A program made the position numbers and the translations under genes. 64,000 bases of DNA. It comes from Croceicoccus pelagius. GTDB taxonomy: Bacteria > Pseudomonadota > Alphaproteobacteria > Sphingomonadales > Sphingomonadaceae. The notes under the pieces are model-generated. The model was given only the letters and a program-made list of their open reading frames with translations, ran no database searches and had not been told where the DNA came from. The stretch lies in the NCBI RefSeq assembly GCF_001661915.1, contig NZ_LYWY01000040.1:186001-250000 (forward strand), read 5' to 3'. Below, in pieces: positions 9,286 to 18,665 of this stretch; the stretch's first letter is position 1, and every line of letters begins with the position of its first letter.

Positions 9286-9705
9286 TCAGGTGCCGTTGCG
9301 CTGGGAAAGGATCGGCAGGCCGGTCTTCTTCAGCCATGCCATGAAGTCGTCGCCTTCGATCAGCACCGATTCCTCAGACGGCGGAACGGTCCAGACCCAT
9401 CCTTGCGCCGAAGACATCCCTTCCGAAGTCCGCACGCGCAGGACGATGCGGCGATATTCGCGGCCTTCGTACCGGTCGAGCTTCATGAGATCGGCCCGCG
9501 TCAGTTCAAGGTCGGCGAGCACGCCCTTCACCCGCCCCTGCCCCGGAACGAGCGCGGGGAACCAGCCCCTTGCCGAGGGAATGGCGAGCAGCTTCCCCGG
9601 CGCATCGGCCTCCAGCGAGGACACGACGCGTTCCTGAACGAAGTGCGCCATCGGCGTGTCGGCATGGCCCATCAGCGTGCCGTAGAGGAAGAGCTTTTTA
9701 CGCAT
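9286..9705 (-). CDS. Gamma-glutamylcyclotransferase-fold (GGACT/AIG2-like) protein
   Basis: A 139-aa protein with the fold's YGTL motif near the N-terminus (LFLYGTLMG), the internal KGVLADLE strand, and the acidic LDRYEGREYRR segment holding the likely catalytic Glu. Members remove gamma-glutamyl or similar amine-linked groups as 5-oxoproline; the actual substrate is unknown. It is followed closely by the SDR gene and preceded by hisN on the same strand, with gaps of 24 and 9 bp, so a small operon is likely. Confidence 0.82.
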   Translation of the reverse strand: MRKKLFLYGTLMGHADTPMAHFVQERVVSSLEADAPGKLLAIPSARGWFPALVPGQGRVKGVLADLELTRADLMKLDRYEGREYRRIVLRVRTSEGMSSAQGWVWTVPPSEESVLIEGDDFMAWLKKTGLPILSQRNGT

Positions 9706-9714
9706 TCGGAAGGC

Positions 9715-10533
9715 TCAGTGATGACAGGCCAGCGCCTCGACCACGTCGTCGAGCCGTGCCGGATCGCCAAGCGCGATGACGTGGCCATCGCTTCCTGCGT
9801 GAAGCGGTTCGCCGTTCCAGTCGGCCATAGTTCCGCCCGCGCCTTCGACCACGGGGATCAGCGCGGCATAGTCATACAGCTTCAGCCCCGCTTCGCACAC
9901 GATGTCGAGCTGGCCCGAGGCGAGCATGGCATAGTTATAGCAGTCGCCGCCCATGACCATGCGGCGATGGTCGGTCTTGGCTGCAAGGCCCATGAAATGT
10001 TCGCCTTGGTGATCGTCGAAGTAGTGGGGGCCGGTCGTGGCAAGCGTCGCGTCGGAGAGTTCGCGGCACGGGCGGCAGCGCACTTCCTCTCCATTCAGCA
10101 GCGTCGGCAGCCCCGCGGCGCCGACCCAGCGTTCGCCGGCGATCGGCTGGTCGATCACGCCCAGCACCGGCCAACCGTCGACCATAAGCGCGATCAGCGT
10201 GCCAAAGATCGGGCGGCCCGCAAGGAAACCCGCCGTCCCGTCGATGGGATCGAGGACCCACTGGCGGCGCGCTTCGCCGCGCTCGTTTCCGTATTCCTCG
10301 CCGATGATGCCGTCTTCGGGCCGCGCCGTGCCAAGAATCGCGCGCATCGCCTTTTCCGCCTCGCGGTCGGCGACCGTTACGGGCGAGGCATCGCCCTTGC
10401 GTTCGGGGCCGACGATCTTGCGAAAGTGCGGACGGATGGCATTGCCAGCCGCATCGGCGAGGCGCTGCGCGAGTGCGATGTCGTCTTTCAGATCCATGTC
10501 GTCCGCACTTGCCGCAGCGCGCGCGCCGGTCAA
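9715..10533 (-). CDS. hisN: Inositol-monophosphatase-family histidinol-phosphatase
   Basis: Likely hydrolyses L-histidinol phosphate in histidine synthesis. The 272-aa protein has the Mg-dependent IMPase motifs: IIGEEYG (metal-binding Glu), WVLDPIDGTAGF, and the C-terminal CEAGLKLYDYAALIPVVEGAGG. The KLYDYAAL segment resembles HisN proteins more than SuhB, which usually has a WDxAAG pattern. A second ATG 12 codons in (10497) is a possible start. No other his genes are nearby, so substrate assignment rests on family resemblance. Confidence 0.83.
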   Translation of the reverse strand: MTGARAAASADDMDLKDDIALAQRLADAAGNAIRPHFRKIVGPERKGDASPVTVADREAEKAMRAILGTARPEDGIIGEEYGNERGEARRQWVLDPIDGTAGFLAGRPIFGTLIALMVDGWPVLGVIDQPIAGERWVGAAGLPTLLNGEEVRCRPCRELSDATLATTGPHYFDDHQGEHFMGLAAKTDHRRMVMGGDCYNYAMLASGQLDIVCEAGLKLYDYAALIPVVEGAGGTMADWNGEPLHAGSDGHVIALGDPARLDDVVEALACHH

Positions 10534-10546
10534 GCGAATTGCGGCG

Positions 10547-10990
10547 CTATTCGGCGGGCACGCTCGCTTCCTCGCGCGGGACTAGCACGCGTTCGGGCTG
10601 GTCCTTCACGTGGACGCGGAAGACGATGGCCCGCGCGCCCTCCGGCCCGCCAATCGGTTCGTGGATGCGGCGCGGGGCGATGACGTAGCTGTCGCCCACG
10701 TTCAAAGGGCGGTCCGGCTGGCCTTCCTCGACATGGGTCGCGCTCCCCTCGATCACGTAGAGGAACTCCTCGCCGGGGTGATAATGGCGCGGCACCTGCG
10801 CGCCAGCGGGGATCACCACGTCCGAGATGATGACTTCGAGATCGGGCGCGCCCGACAGCGGGGCGCGCAGCATCTCGTTCGAACCGGCGGGCATTTCGTG
10901 GTCACCCCCCGTCAAATCATCATGCGCCAGAGCGGGCGACGCGCAAAGCGCCGCCGCGGCAAGGCAGACCTGCCCGATTGCCTTTTTCAT
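10547..10990 (-). CDS. Secreted cupin-domain protein
   Basis: A 147-aa protein with a Sec signal peptide (MKKAIGQVCLAAAALCASPALA, cut before HDD) and one cupin barrel. The metal-binding motif 1 reads PRHYHPGEEFLYVIEG and motif 2 includes PRRIHEP, giving the His/His/Glu/His set of a metal cupin. It probably sits in the periplasm. The ATG at 10990 follows GGGGAGAGTTCC; the Shine-Dalgarno sequence itself lies in a hairpin arm. It is downstream of prs on the same strand, 38 bp away. The substrate is unknown. Confidence 0.85.
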   Translation of the reverse strand: MKKAIGQVCLAAAALCASPALAHDDLTGGDHEMPAGSNEMLRAPLSGAPDLEVIISDVVIPAGAQVPRHYHPGEEFLYVIEGSATHVEEGQPDRPLNVGDSYVIAPRRIHEPIGGPEGARAIVFRVHVKDQPERVLVPREEASVPAE

Positions 10991-10994
10991 GGAA

Positions 10995-11021
10995 CTCTCC
11001 CCTTCCCAAGGAAAGGGAGAG
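10995..11021 (-). promoter_or_regulatory. Hairpin covering the cupin gene's ribosome-binding site
   Basis: Arms CTCTCCCCTT and AAAGGGAGAG pair with one mismatch across a 7-nt loop, between the prs stop and the cupin start. On the minus-strand mRNA the second arm is GGGGAG, the Shine-Dalgarno sequence of the cupin gene. No U-tract follows, so it is more likely to damp translation than to terminate. Confidence 0.4.
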
Positions 11022-11028
11022 GCTATCC

Positions 11029-11967
11029 TCAATCGAAGAGCGAGGAAACCGAGCTTTCGTCGGCAATACGGCGAATGGCTTCGCCAATCAGCGTCGCGAT
11101 CGAAAGGACGCGGATCTTGTCCGATTCCTTGGCCGCCTCGGTCGGCTGGATCGTGTCGGTGATGACCAGTTCGGTCAGCGCCGAGTTCGACACCTTGGCC
11201 ACCGCGCCGCCCGAAAGCACGCCGTGGGTGATGTAGGCGACAACCGACTTGGCACCCTGGTCCAGAAGGGCCTGCGCCGCGTTGCACAGCGTGCCGCCCG
11301 AATCGATGATGTCGTCGATCAGGATGCAGTGACGGCCTGATACGTCGCCAATAATGTTCATGACTTCCGATTCGCCGGGACGGTCGCGGCGCTTGTCGAC
11401 GATGGCCAGCGGCGCATTGTCGAGACGCTTGGCCAGCGCGCGGGCGCGGACGACACCGCCGACGTCGGGCGAGACGACCATCAGTTCCTGATCGCCGTAG
11501 CGGGCCTGGATGTCGGCCGCCATCGCGGGCGCGGCGTAAAGGTTGTCGGTCGGGATGTCGAAAAAGCCCTGGATCTGCCCTGCGTGCAGGTCGACGGCCA
11601 GAACACGGTCGGCACCGGCGCGGGTGATGATGTCGGCGACCAGCTTGGCCGAAATCGGCGTGCGCGGACCGGGCTTACGGTCCTGGCGGGCGTAACCGAA
11701 GTAGGGAACGACGGCCGTGATGCGCTTGGCAGACGCGCGCTTCAGCGCATCGATGCCGATCAGCAGTTCCATCAGATTGTCGTTGGCCGGAAAGCTCGTC
11801 GACTGGACGATGAAAACGTCCTCGCCGCGCACGTTCTCGTGGATCTCGATGAAGATTTCCTCGTCCGCGAAGCGGCGCACCGATGCGTCCGTCAGCGGAA
11901 TTTCAAGGTAGGCTGCAATGGCGCGTGCCAGCGGCAGGTTGGCATTGCCCGACATGATCTTCATCAA
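11029..11967 (-). CDS. prs: Ribose-phosphate pyrophosphokinase
   Basis: Makes PRPP from ribose 5-phosphate and ATP, feeding purine, pyrimidine, histidine, tryptophan and NAD synthesis. The 312 aa match class I enzymes. Visible motifs are the N-terminal [12 protein letters not shown], the ATP-binding region around [10 protein letters not shown], the [13 protein letters not shown] metal/ribose site, and the PRPP loop [16 protein letters not shown]. The first ATG at 11967 is used; the second, one codon in, is equally possible. Confidence 0.98.
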   Translation of the reverse strand: MMKIMSGNANLPLARAIAAYLEIPLTDASVRRFADEEIFIEIHENVRGEDVFIVQSTSFPANDNLMELLIGIDALKRASAKRITAVVPYFGYARQDRKPGPRTPISAKLVADIITRAGADRVLAVDLHAGQIQGFFDIPTDNLYAAPAMAADIQARYGDQELMVVSPDVGGVVRARALAKRLDNAPLAIVDKRRDRPGESEVMNIIGDVSGRHCILIDDIIDSGGTLCNAAQALLDQGAKSVVAYITHGVLSGGAVAKVSNSALTELVITDTIQPTEAAKESDKIRVLSIATLIGEAIRRIADESSVSSLFD

Positions 11968-12077
11968 ACGACTCCCGAAATGTCCCGATTCCCGTCGCGA
12001 CGGGCCTTAGCGGGGAGTCCCGCAAATGCAACAATGCCAAGGGCCCAACCGGTGGACGAAGGCGGCATTTTGCCCAC

Positions 12078-12578
12078 CTAGCGGCCTGCCCGCGCCAAGA
12101 CGTAGTCGGCAAAGTCAGCCTTGGCAGCGCGGTATGCCTCCATGTCCTTGCCGTCGAATCGGCGCTTGATCGCGTTGTATTCGCCGACCAGGACATCATC
12201 GGCGCAAAGCGCGTCGCGGAATGCGGTGAACACGTCCCACTTGCCGCCCGCAATGGTCAGCTGCACACCCAGCGGCGGATCGCAGGTGCCGTCCTCGAAC
12301 GATGCCATGTCCTCAAGCGAGGCATTGTCGTCGTTACGGGGATAGAGCGCGGCCAGCGTGGCTTCGGCCCCGGCGTAATCGGCGCGGGGCGCGCGCACAT
12401 TGATGTCAAGATCGCCCTTGCCGAGACAGCCGGGCACCGAAGTCGCGCCGACGTGGTGGATCTCACACGTAACGGGCAGGACCGCGCGCAAGTGCGCGGC
12501 GATCGTCTCGAACGCCGCGTCGGCGCGGTGCCGCGCCACTTCGGCATCGGGGACAAGCGTGAGGATCTCCTCGCTCAC
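12078..12578 (-). CDS. GrpB family (UPF0157-like) protein
   Basis: A 166-aa protein recognised by IHHVGATSVPG followed by KGDLDINVRAP, the nucleotidyltransferase-like GS...D(I/L)D core of the GrpB family. The fold belongs to the polymerase-beta-type nucleotidyltransferases, but no substrate is established for bacterial members. It lies between prs and glpX on the same strand, 21 bp after the glpX coding end in map order, so it may be read with its neighbours. Confidence 0.8.
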   Translation of the reverse strand: MSEEILTLVPDAEVARHRADAAFETIAAHLRAVLPVTCEIHHVGATSVPGCLGKGDLDINVRAPRADYAGAEATLAALYPRNDDNASLEDMASFEDGTCDPPLGVQLTIAGGKWDVFTAFRDALCADDVLVGEYNAIKRRFDGKDMEAYRAAKADFADYVLARAGR

Positions 12579-12599
12579 GCCCGCTTCCCGATAATGCCT

Positions 12600-13574
12600 T
12601 CAGTCGCCGGTGTGGTGCTCGCCGCGGACCCAGCGGACCGTGCCCGAGGAGGCGCGCATCACGACGCTCTCGGTCGTGAACTTGCCGCCCTTCAGATGCT
12701 TCACGCCGTCGAGCAGCGAACCGTCGGTCACGCCGGTCGCGGCAAAGATGCAGTCGCCCTTGGCCAGATCGCTGAGATTGTAGATCCGATCGAGATCCTC
12801 GATGCCCCACTTGCGCGCACGGGCGCGTTCATCGTCGTTGCGGAACAGCAGCTTGCCCTGGAACTGGCCGCCGACACAGCGCAGCGCCGCGCAGGCCAGA
12901 ACGCCTTCCGGCGCACCGCCCGAACCCATGTAGATGTCGATCGTCGTTTCGGGATCGGTGGTGGCGATAACGCCCGCAACGTCGCCGTCGGGGATCAGCA
13001 CGATGCCGCAGCCCAGTTCGCGCAGTTCGGCGATCATTTCGGCATGGCGCGGACGATCCAGCACGCAAGCGATGATCTGGTGCGGTTCGACACCCTTGGC
13101 CGCGGCCAGCGAACGCACGTTGTCACTGGCGCTCTTGGTCAGGTCGATCGTGCCTTCGGGATAGCCGGGGCCGATCGCGATCTTCTGCATGTAGACGTCG
13201 GGCGCATTCAGCAGGCACCCTTCTTCGGCGGCGGCCAGAACGGCCAGCGCATTGGGGCCGGCCTTGGCGGTGATCGTCGTGCCTTCCAGCGGGTCGAGCG
13301 CGATGTCGATCTTCGGGCCCTTGCCGATCGCGCCGCCGACCTTTTCGCCGATGTAGAGCATCGGGGCCTCGTCACGCTCGCCCTCGCCGATGACGACAGT
13401 GCCGTCCATGTAAAGTTCGTCGAATGCCTTGCGCATCGCTTCGACGGCGGCAGCGTCTGCCGCCTTCTCGTCGCCGCGACCGATGAGGTAGGAGGCCGCG
13501 ATGGCCGCCGCTTCGGTCACGCGGACCATTTCGAGGACGAGGACGCGATCGAGGACGTCACTGGCTTTAGGCAA
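12600..13574 (-). CDS. glpX: Class II fructose-1,6-bisphosphatase
   Basis: Gluconeogenic phosphatase, fructose 1,6-bisphosphate to fructose 6-phosphate. The 324-aa protein has the GlpX hallmarks: VVIGEGERDEAPML (lithium-sensitive phosphatase metal site), DIALDPLEGTT, and YMGSGGAPEGVLAC. The ATG at 13574 (MPKASDVLD) lies 143 bp after the homoserine dehydrogenase stop on the same strand. A hom-then-glpX order is a conserved arrangement in sphingomonads as I recall it. Confidence 0.96.
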   Translation of the reverse strand: MPKASDVLDRVLVLEMVRVTEAAAIAASYLIGRGDEKAADAAAVEAMRKAFDELYMDGTVVIGEGERDEAPMLYIGEKVGGAIGKGPKIDIALDPLEGTTITAKAGPNALAVLAAAEEGCLLNAPDVYMQKIAIGPGYPEGTIDLTKSASDNVRSLAAAKGVEPHQIIACVLDRPRHAEMIAELRELGCGIVLIPDGDVAGVIATTDPETTIDIYMGSGGAPEGVLACAALRCVGGQFQGKLLFRNDDERARARKWGIEDLDRIYNLSDLAKGDCIFAATGVTDGSLLDGVKHLKGGKFTTESVVMRASSGTVRWVRGEHHTGD

Positions 13575-13717
13575 TTCTTTTCCCCCGGAAGGATCGTTGG
13601 CAATTTTGCAGTTGCGAAGGGACTAGCCGCAGCCCCCCGCAATGTCGAGACGATCGCGTCGCTGCATCGCCGCCGCGGATAGGTGCGGTGTGTTGCAGCC
13701 TCGCGGCAATACGGTAC

Positions 13718-15067
13718 CTACTGGCGAAGGATGTGCATCACCAGCGGCTCTGCCGTGATGCTGTCGCTGTCGGCCAGAAGTTCCAGCGCGCGGGTGACGC
13801 AGCCCTCCTCGCCTTCGTGCGTGACCATGGCGACCATGACCGACCCGTCGTCGGAGCCCGAATCCTTGGCGCCCTTCTGGATCAGGCTCTCGATCGAGAC
13901 ATTGGCATCGCGCATCGCGGCGGTCAGTTCGGCCAGCACGCCCGGACGATCGTTGACCATGAAGCGCAAGTAGGCCTTGCCCCTGTGGTTGCCGGTTTCG
14001 GCAGGGACATTGGCGTCCAGTTCGCTGACGGGGATCGAGAACGGCGGATCGATTTCGTTCTCGCTCTCCCACAGACGCGCAATGTCGATGATGTCGGCAA
14101 CGACCGCGCTGGCCGTGGGTCCGTCACCGGCGCCCGCCCCCTGGAACAGAAGCCGGCCCACGAAATTGCCTTCGGCGACGACCGCGTTCGTCGCGCCATC
14201 GACATGGGCAAGCGGGTGGTCCTTGGGCACGAGATAGGGGTGTACGCGCTGGAACAAGTGCTTCACGCCGTCGGCGCTCGGCTCTACCCGCGCCATGCCG
14301 AGCAGGCGGATGACATAGCCCAGCGAATCGGCCTGTGCGATGTCAGAAGCCAGAACGCGGCGGATGCCGTCGGTGGTTACAGCCGCGAAATCGAGTTCGG
14401 TTCCGAACGCGATGGAGGCAAGGATCGACAGCTTGTGCGCGGCATCGATACCGTCGATGTCGAACGTGGGGTCCGCCTCCGCATATCCCATGGCCTGCGC
14501 CTCGGCGAGGACCTTGGAGAAGTCGGCGCCCGTGTCCTCCATGGTGGAGAGGATGTAATTGCAGGTGCCGTTGAGGATGCCGTAGACGCGCTCGATCTCG
14601 TTCGCGGCCGCGCCTTCGCGCAGGCCCTTGATGACGGGAATGCCGCCCGCGACCGCCGCCTCGAAACGTACCGGCACGCCAGCGCTTTCCGCATCGCGCG
14701 CAAGACCCAGACCATGATGCGCGATCATCGCCTTGTTGGCAGTAACGAAGGCCTTGCCATTGGCGACCGCCTTGCGCGCCAGGGTCAGCGCCGGACCGTC
14801 CGACCCGCCGACCAGTTCGACAATAACGTCGACATCGTCACGCTCGGGCAGCGCGGTCATGTCGTCTTCCCAGGCATAGCCAGACAAGTCGACGCCGCGA
14901 TCCTTGCCGCGGTCGCGCGCGCTGACGGCGACGATTCGCAAGGGACGCCCGCAGCGCCGCTCGATCAGGTCGGCATTGGTCTCGATGAGGCGGATCACGC
15001 CTGCACCGACGGTTCCAAGGCCCGCCAGGGCCAGGCGCAGGGGCTCGGTCTTCATCGCTTCGCTCAC
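13718..15067 (-). CDS. hom: Homoserine dehydrogenase with ACT domain
   Basis: Reduces aspartate semialdehyde to homoserine, leading to Thr, Met and Ile. Domains run in order: N-terminal NAD(P) Rossmann (AGLGTVGAGV), the catalytic domain with KAFVTANKA, GILNGTCNYIL and the YAEADPTFDIDGIDAAHK signature with the catalytic Lys, and a C-terminal ACT domain (about residues 355-430, NDRPGVLAELTAAMRD) for allosteric control by threonine. Length 449 aa is normal. A second ATG four codons downstream (MKTEPLR) is an alternative start. Confidence 0.97.
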   Translation of the reverse strand: MSEAMKTEPLRLALAGLGTVGAGVIRLIETNADLIERRCGRPLRIVAVSARDRGKDRGVDLSGYAWEDDMTALPERDDVDVIVELVGGSDGPALTLARKAVANGKAFVTANKAMIAHHGLGLARDAESAGVPVRFEAAVAGGIPVIKGLREGAAANEIERVYGILNGTCNYILSTMEDTGADFSKVLAEAQAMGYAEADPTFDIDGIDAAHKLSILASIAFGTELDFAAVTTDGIRRVLASDIAQADSLGYVIRLLGMARVEPSADGVKHLFQRVHPYLVPKDHPLAHVDGATNAVVAEGNFVGRLLFQGAGAGDGPTASAVVADIIDIARLWESENEIDPPFSIPVSELDANVPAETGNHRGKAYLRFMVNDRPGVLAELTAAMRDANVSIESLIQKGAKDSGSDDGSVMVAMVTHEGEEGCVTRALELLADSDSITAEPLVMHILRQ

Positions 15068-15217
15068 GGTCTCGTCTTTCGCTGTTCGCCGCGCCCGTTA
15101 AGCGACAGCGACGCGATTGGCCAGAGGCTAGCGCAACTAAATGGTCACGAACCGGCTCTCACGCGCAACGAAATGGCGCGGGTTTCGGCGCAGGGGTGGG
15201 GTTTGGCGCAGGCAAGG

Positions 15218-16081
15218 TCAGAAGACGCGCTTGCGCCCGCAGTTGCCCAGTTGTTCGATGACGACGGCGTAGTCCTGCGCGGCCGCACGGCGCAGCGACG
15301 GATCGGTCGCGATCTGGGCCGATGCCGGAAGCTGTGCCGGAAGCGCGCAGGCCAGACGATACCACGCCAGCGTACCCTTCGCAGGCGGGCGGGCATCGGG
15401 ATTGACCAGTTCGCCCGTCGACAAACCCCAGCGGACGGGGTGGTTGGGGCTGCGGATTACGGCGATCGAGGCAGGCGAGTCGTCCTCTGTCTTCAGAAAG
15501 ATCTGCGTCTCTCCCTCACCGGCAAGGTTGCCCGGCGTATGCAGCGCGTCGCGAACACCCGTCACGACAGGCGCGCCATCGGGGGTGACAAGCTCGCCCA
15601 GAAGCGTACGCAGGCGGGTATCACCGACGATCTCGATCGGCACTTGCGCGTCAGGCGCGACCAGCTGGACCTCGCCGGGCTTGCCCGCGACGGGGCGGGC
15701 GAACAGCACCATGTCGCGCTTCTTGATCTTCGCCATGCGGCCCTTTGCGTCCAGGGGAATGTCGGCGAGGTACTTCACCTTGGCCCCGATCGGAGCATTC
15801 CCCGAAAGCAGGCTTTTCGTGTCGGCCTCGACATAGGCGCGGGTCCAGCCGTTGCGGACAGGTCCGGTGCGGTCGGCGTCGAGCTCGACCGCCTTCTTGA
15901 CGGTGACGACGGCAACCAGCTGCGCCGCATCGGCCAGATCGGCGAGGTCGGCATAAGGCATCAGCGCCTGCGAATCGACAGTCCCTTGCGCACTTGCCGC
16001 CACCGGCACGAAGGCGCCCGCACCTGCCCCTGCCAGCATCGCGGCGGCCAGAACCGGAACCAGTTTGCGTGCCTTCACCAT
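15218..16081 (-). CDS. Exported protein of unknown function
   Basis: A 287-aa protein with a clear Sec signal peptide (basic MVKARK, hydrophobic core to residue ~30, cleavage near ASA-QG). The mature part begins VDSQALMPYADLADLADAAQ and contains two Cys near the C-terminus (LACALP and LGNCGRK) that could form a disulfide. No catalytic motif was recognised. It is divergent from tonB across a 393-bp gap and lies upstream of hom on the same strand. It is probably periplasmic. Confidence 0.75.
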   Translation of the reverse strand: MVKARKLVPVLAAAMLAGAGAGAFVPVAASAQGTVDSQALMPYADLADLADAAQLVAVVTVKKAVELDADRTGPVRNGWTRAYVEADTKSLLSGNAPIGAKVKYLADIPLDAKGRMAKIKKRDMVLFARPVAGKPGEVQLVAPDAQVPIEIVGDTRLRTLLGELVTPDGAPVVTGVRDALHTPGNLAGEGETQIFLKTEDDSPASIAVIRSPNHPVRWGLSTGELVNPDARPPAKGTLAWYRLACALPAQLPASAQIATDPSLRRAAAQDYAVVIEQLGNCGRKRVF

Positions 16082-16474
16082 CGAATTCTTACCTCGCCAT
16101 TGTCATAGGTCGGCCGCATGCATTCCTTCGGGAGACTGCGGCGCGCTGCAAATTGCACAACCAATTCCATGAAACGAGAAAGTTCGTGAATCGGTCCTTA
16201 ATCGACAAAGCAATTGCACGTAGGGCCCAAGCCCGCTAACAATCCAAAAAAAAGAGGCTGGGCACTGACCCGGCCACATTCGAATGCGCGTTCAACGGTG
16301 AGTTTTTTCGCTATGCGGTCAAAAAACCTTACCGGCAGTGTGCAATCCGGAACTTCCGGCAGGGTGGAAAAAAATTGGGGCGATACGGTTCGGCATCGGC
16401 TGTGCCGGATCGTGCGTTTGTGAGGGTGCGCCTGCAAGGGCAAGCCTGTAAGTTTATTGGAGTGATCCGTCTGA
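16082..16474. other. Long divergent intergenic region upstream of tonB
   Basis: This 393-bp gap must hold promoters for the exported protein (minus) and tonB (plus). It contains several A-runs (six to eight long), a perfect palindrome CATTCGAATG near 16279, a CCGGAA-G-TTCCGG hairpin near 16348, and an orphan minus-strand terminator listed separately. The tonB ATG at 16475 follows TTGGAGTG. I see no clear Fur box. Confidence 0.6.
16246..16275 (-). terminator. Orphan terminator-like hairpin, minus strand
   Basis: On the minus strand GGCCGGG-TCAGTG-CCCAGCC (7 bp, one G-U) is followed by TCTTTTTTTT. No gene on the minus strand ends just before it, so it would end either antisense transcription from the tonB side or a short RNA encoded between 16276 and about 16420. 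No convincing promoter was found for such an RNA. Confidence 0.5.
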
Positions 16475-17134
<660 letters not shown>

Positions 17135-17141
17135 TAACGGT

Positions 17142-17165
17142 GCGGGCCCAATCCCTCGGGCCCGC
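17142..17165 (+). repeat. Intercistronic hairpin between tonB and exbB
   Basis: A perfect 8-bp inverted repeat, GCGGGCCC and GGGCCCGC, with an 8-nt loop, starts 7 bp after the tonB stop. No U-tract follows, so it is unlikely to be a full terminator; mRNA processing or partial attenuation is possible. Confidence 0.6.
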
Positions 17166-17220
17166 CACCACCCCACGAATTTAAAGCTATCAAGCCAATT
17201 TTGTTGAAGGATATCCCGTA

Positions 17221-17988
17221 ATGCTCATCGAAATCATGGCCGCGGCCGCCGAGGCCCCGCAGAACAAATTCGGTTTCGCCGAAGCTCTGGAACAGGGCGG
17301 TTTCATCGCCTACGCCACTGTTGCCATCCTTGGCGTCATGTCGTTCGGCTCGTTCTACATCCTCTTCGTCAAGTGGATCGAACAGAACAAGATCCTGCGT
17401 CAGGGCAACGAAGTCCGCACTTCGTTCTGGCGTGCAGGTTCGCTGCGTGAAGGCGCAACGAAGCTCGAAAAGAACTCGGCCTATCGCCAGATCGTCGACG
17501 ACGGCATCGCCGCCGAAGAACAGCACGCCAAGATGACCGACAGCCTCGAAGCCCACGACTGGCTCCACGGCTCGCTCGCTCGTTCGGAAGCTGCCATTAA
17601 CGCCAAGCTCGCTGGCGGTCTGCCGTTCCTTGCAACCGTCGGTGCGACGTCGCCGTTCATCGGTCTGTTCGGTACGGTTGTCGGTATCTACCGCGCACTG
17701 ATCGCCATCGGCATCGCCGGTTCGGCCTCGATCGACAAGGTCGCAGGTCCGGTCGGTGAAGCACTGATCATGACCGCGCTTGGCCTGCTCGTCGCAGTTC
17801 CGGCCGTGCTTGCCTACAACTACCTGCAGGCTCGCAACAAGAAGATCGCTGCGCAGCTCTCGGGCTTCTCGACTGACGTTCTCGCGAACATCAACTCGAA
17901 GGGCGCCGTGAAGCCGGCCGTTGCTGCTGCTCCTGCCAAGAAGCCTGCTCCGGCGACCACCGCTGCCGGCGCACAGGTCAAGAAGTAA
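17221..17988 (+). CDS. exbB: ExbB/TolQ/MotA family proton-channel protein
   Basis: Inner-membrane proton-conducting subunit of the TonB motor. The 255-aa protein has three membrane segments: residues ~24-45, and a C-terminal pair at ~130-160 and ~180-205 around the MotA/TolQ signature ATVGATSPFIGLFGTVVGIY. The channel-lining Thr/Ser and the second helix ALIMTALGLLVAVPAVLAYNY are intact. The last ~30 residues are an Ala/Lys/Pro-rich tail. It is followed by three stacked hairpins and then exbD1. Confidence 0.95.
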   Translation: MLIEIMAAAAEAPQNKFGFAEALEQGGFIAYATVAILGVMSFGSFYILFVKWIEQNKILRQGNEVRTSFWRAGSLREGATKLEKNSAYRQIVDDGIAAEEQHAKMTDSLEAHDWLHGSLARSEAAINAKLAGGLPFLATVGATSPFIGLFGTVVGIYRALIAIGIAGSASIDKVAGPVGEALIMTALGLLVAVPAVLAYNYLQARNKKIAAQLSGFSTDVLANINSKGAVKPAVAAAPAKKPAPATTAAGAQVKK

Positions 17989-17990
17989 GC

Positions 17991-18070
17991 ATCCGTTCCG
18001 CCTGGCGGGGTTCGCCTCGCCAGGCACGGATTTCCCGCCCCGCGGGAAGTCGGCCCGGAATGCTCCGGGC
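17991..18070 (+). repeat. Three stacked hairpins between exbB and exbD1
   Basis: Directly after the exbB stop come three consecutive stem-loops: 17991-18031 (arms ATCCGT..GCCTGGCG and CGCCAGGC..ACGGAT), 18032-18048 (TTCCCG/CGGGAA) and 18053-18070 (GCCCGGA/TCCGGGC). None is followed by a U-run. They are likely to fold in the mRNA and act as a 3' stabiliser or processing block for tonB-exbB. Confidence 0.75.
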
Positions 18071-18104
18071 AGTCGCAAGAGCAATTACGAGATAGGATGA
18101 GAAT

Positions 18105-18635
18105 ATGGCGATAGCGATGGGATCCGGTGGCGACGAAGCCCCGATGTCCGACATCAACACCACGCCGCTCGTCGACGTGATGCTGGTGCTGCTCATCATC
18201 TTCCTGATCGCGGTTCCGGTCGCGATCCAGTCGATCGAGCAGATGAAGATGCCCGTGTTCGCGTCCGAGGAATCCAAGGACAAGGTCGAGAACCTGGTTG
18301 TGTCGATCAGCGCCACGGATGCCAATGGCATCAGCCCCGGCGAACCGGGTTATTCCGGTGCCAGCCGCGATGGCCAGTGCCGCATCTACCTGGGCGCAAC
18401 TCCGGTGAGTTCGGAAGAACTCTATGACCGTTCGTTCAATCGCCTTGACGCGATCATCGAACGTGCAGGCGGCCCCGATGCTTTGGTCGACGATCCGGAC
18501 AAGATTCCGCAGGTTCACATCCGCGGCGACGTCAACACGCCGTGGAAGTGTGTTGCCGGCACGATCTATCAGATCCAGTCCGCGGGCTACCCGACGGTGG
18601 GCTTCATTTCGACCCCGGTCGATCCGAACGCCTGA
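18105..18635 (+). CDS. exbD: ExbD/TolR-type biopolymer transport protein, first copy
   Basis: Single-span inner-membrane partner of ExbB. The 176-aa protein has the conserved start of the helix, [15 protein letters not shown], with the proton-relay Asp, and a periplasmic C-terminal domain. The periplasmic domain is longer and more divergent than in copies two and three: an inserted loop follows SISATDANG, and two Cys appear (GQCRIYLG and PWKCVAG). It ends [12 protein letters not shown]. This copy may have a distinct role in the motor, for example in contacting TonB. Confidence 0.93.
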   Translation: MAIAMGSGGDEAPMSDINTTPLVDVMLVLLIIFLIAVPVAIQSIEQMKMPVFASEESKDKVENLVVSISATDANGISPGEPGYSGASRDGQCRIYLGATPVSSEELYDRSFNRLDAIIERAGGPDALVDDPDKIPQVHIRGDVNTPWKCVAGTIYQIQSAGYPTVGFISTPVDPNA

Positions 18636-18665
18636 TCGCGGCAAGCAAGATAAAGGAGACATTCA

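Noticed and set aside
13688-16108. Very long plus-strand ORF opposite hom and the exported protein
   Set aside because: Antisense open frame caused by GC-rich codon bias; the minus-strand genes are clearly identified.
16198-16443. 81-aa ORF on the minus strand upstream of tonB
   Set aside because: It overlaps the orphan terminator, lacks a ribosome-binding site and has no recognisable fold.
16082-16474. Fur box upstream of tonB
   Set aside because: Searched by eye for a GATAAT-like triple repeat and found none that holds on both strands.
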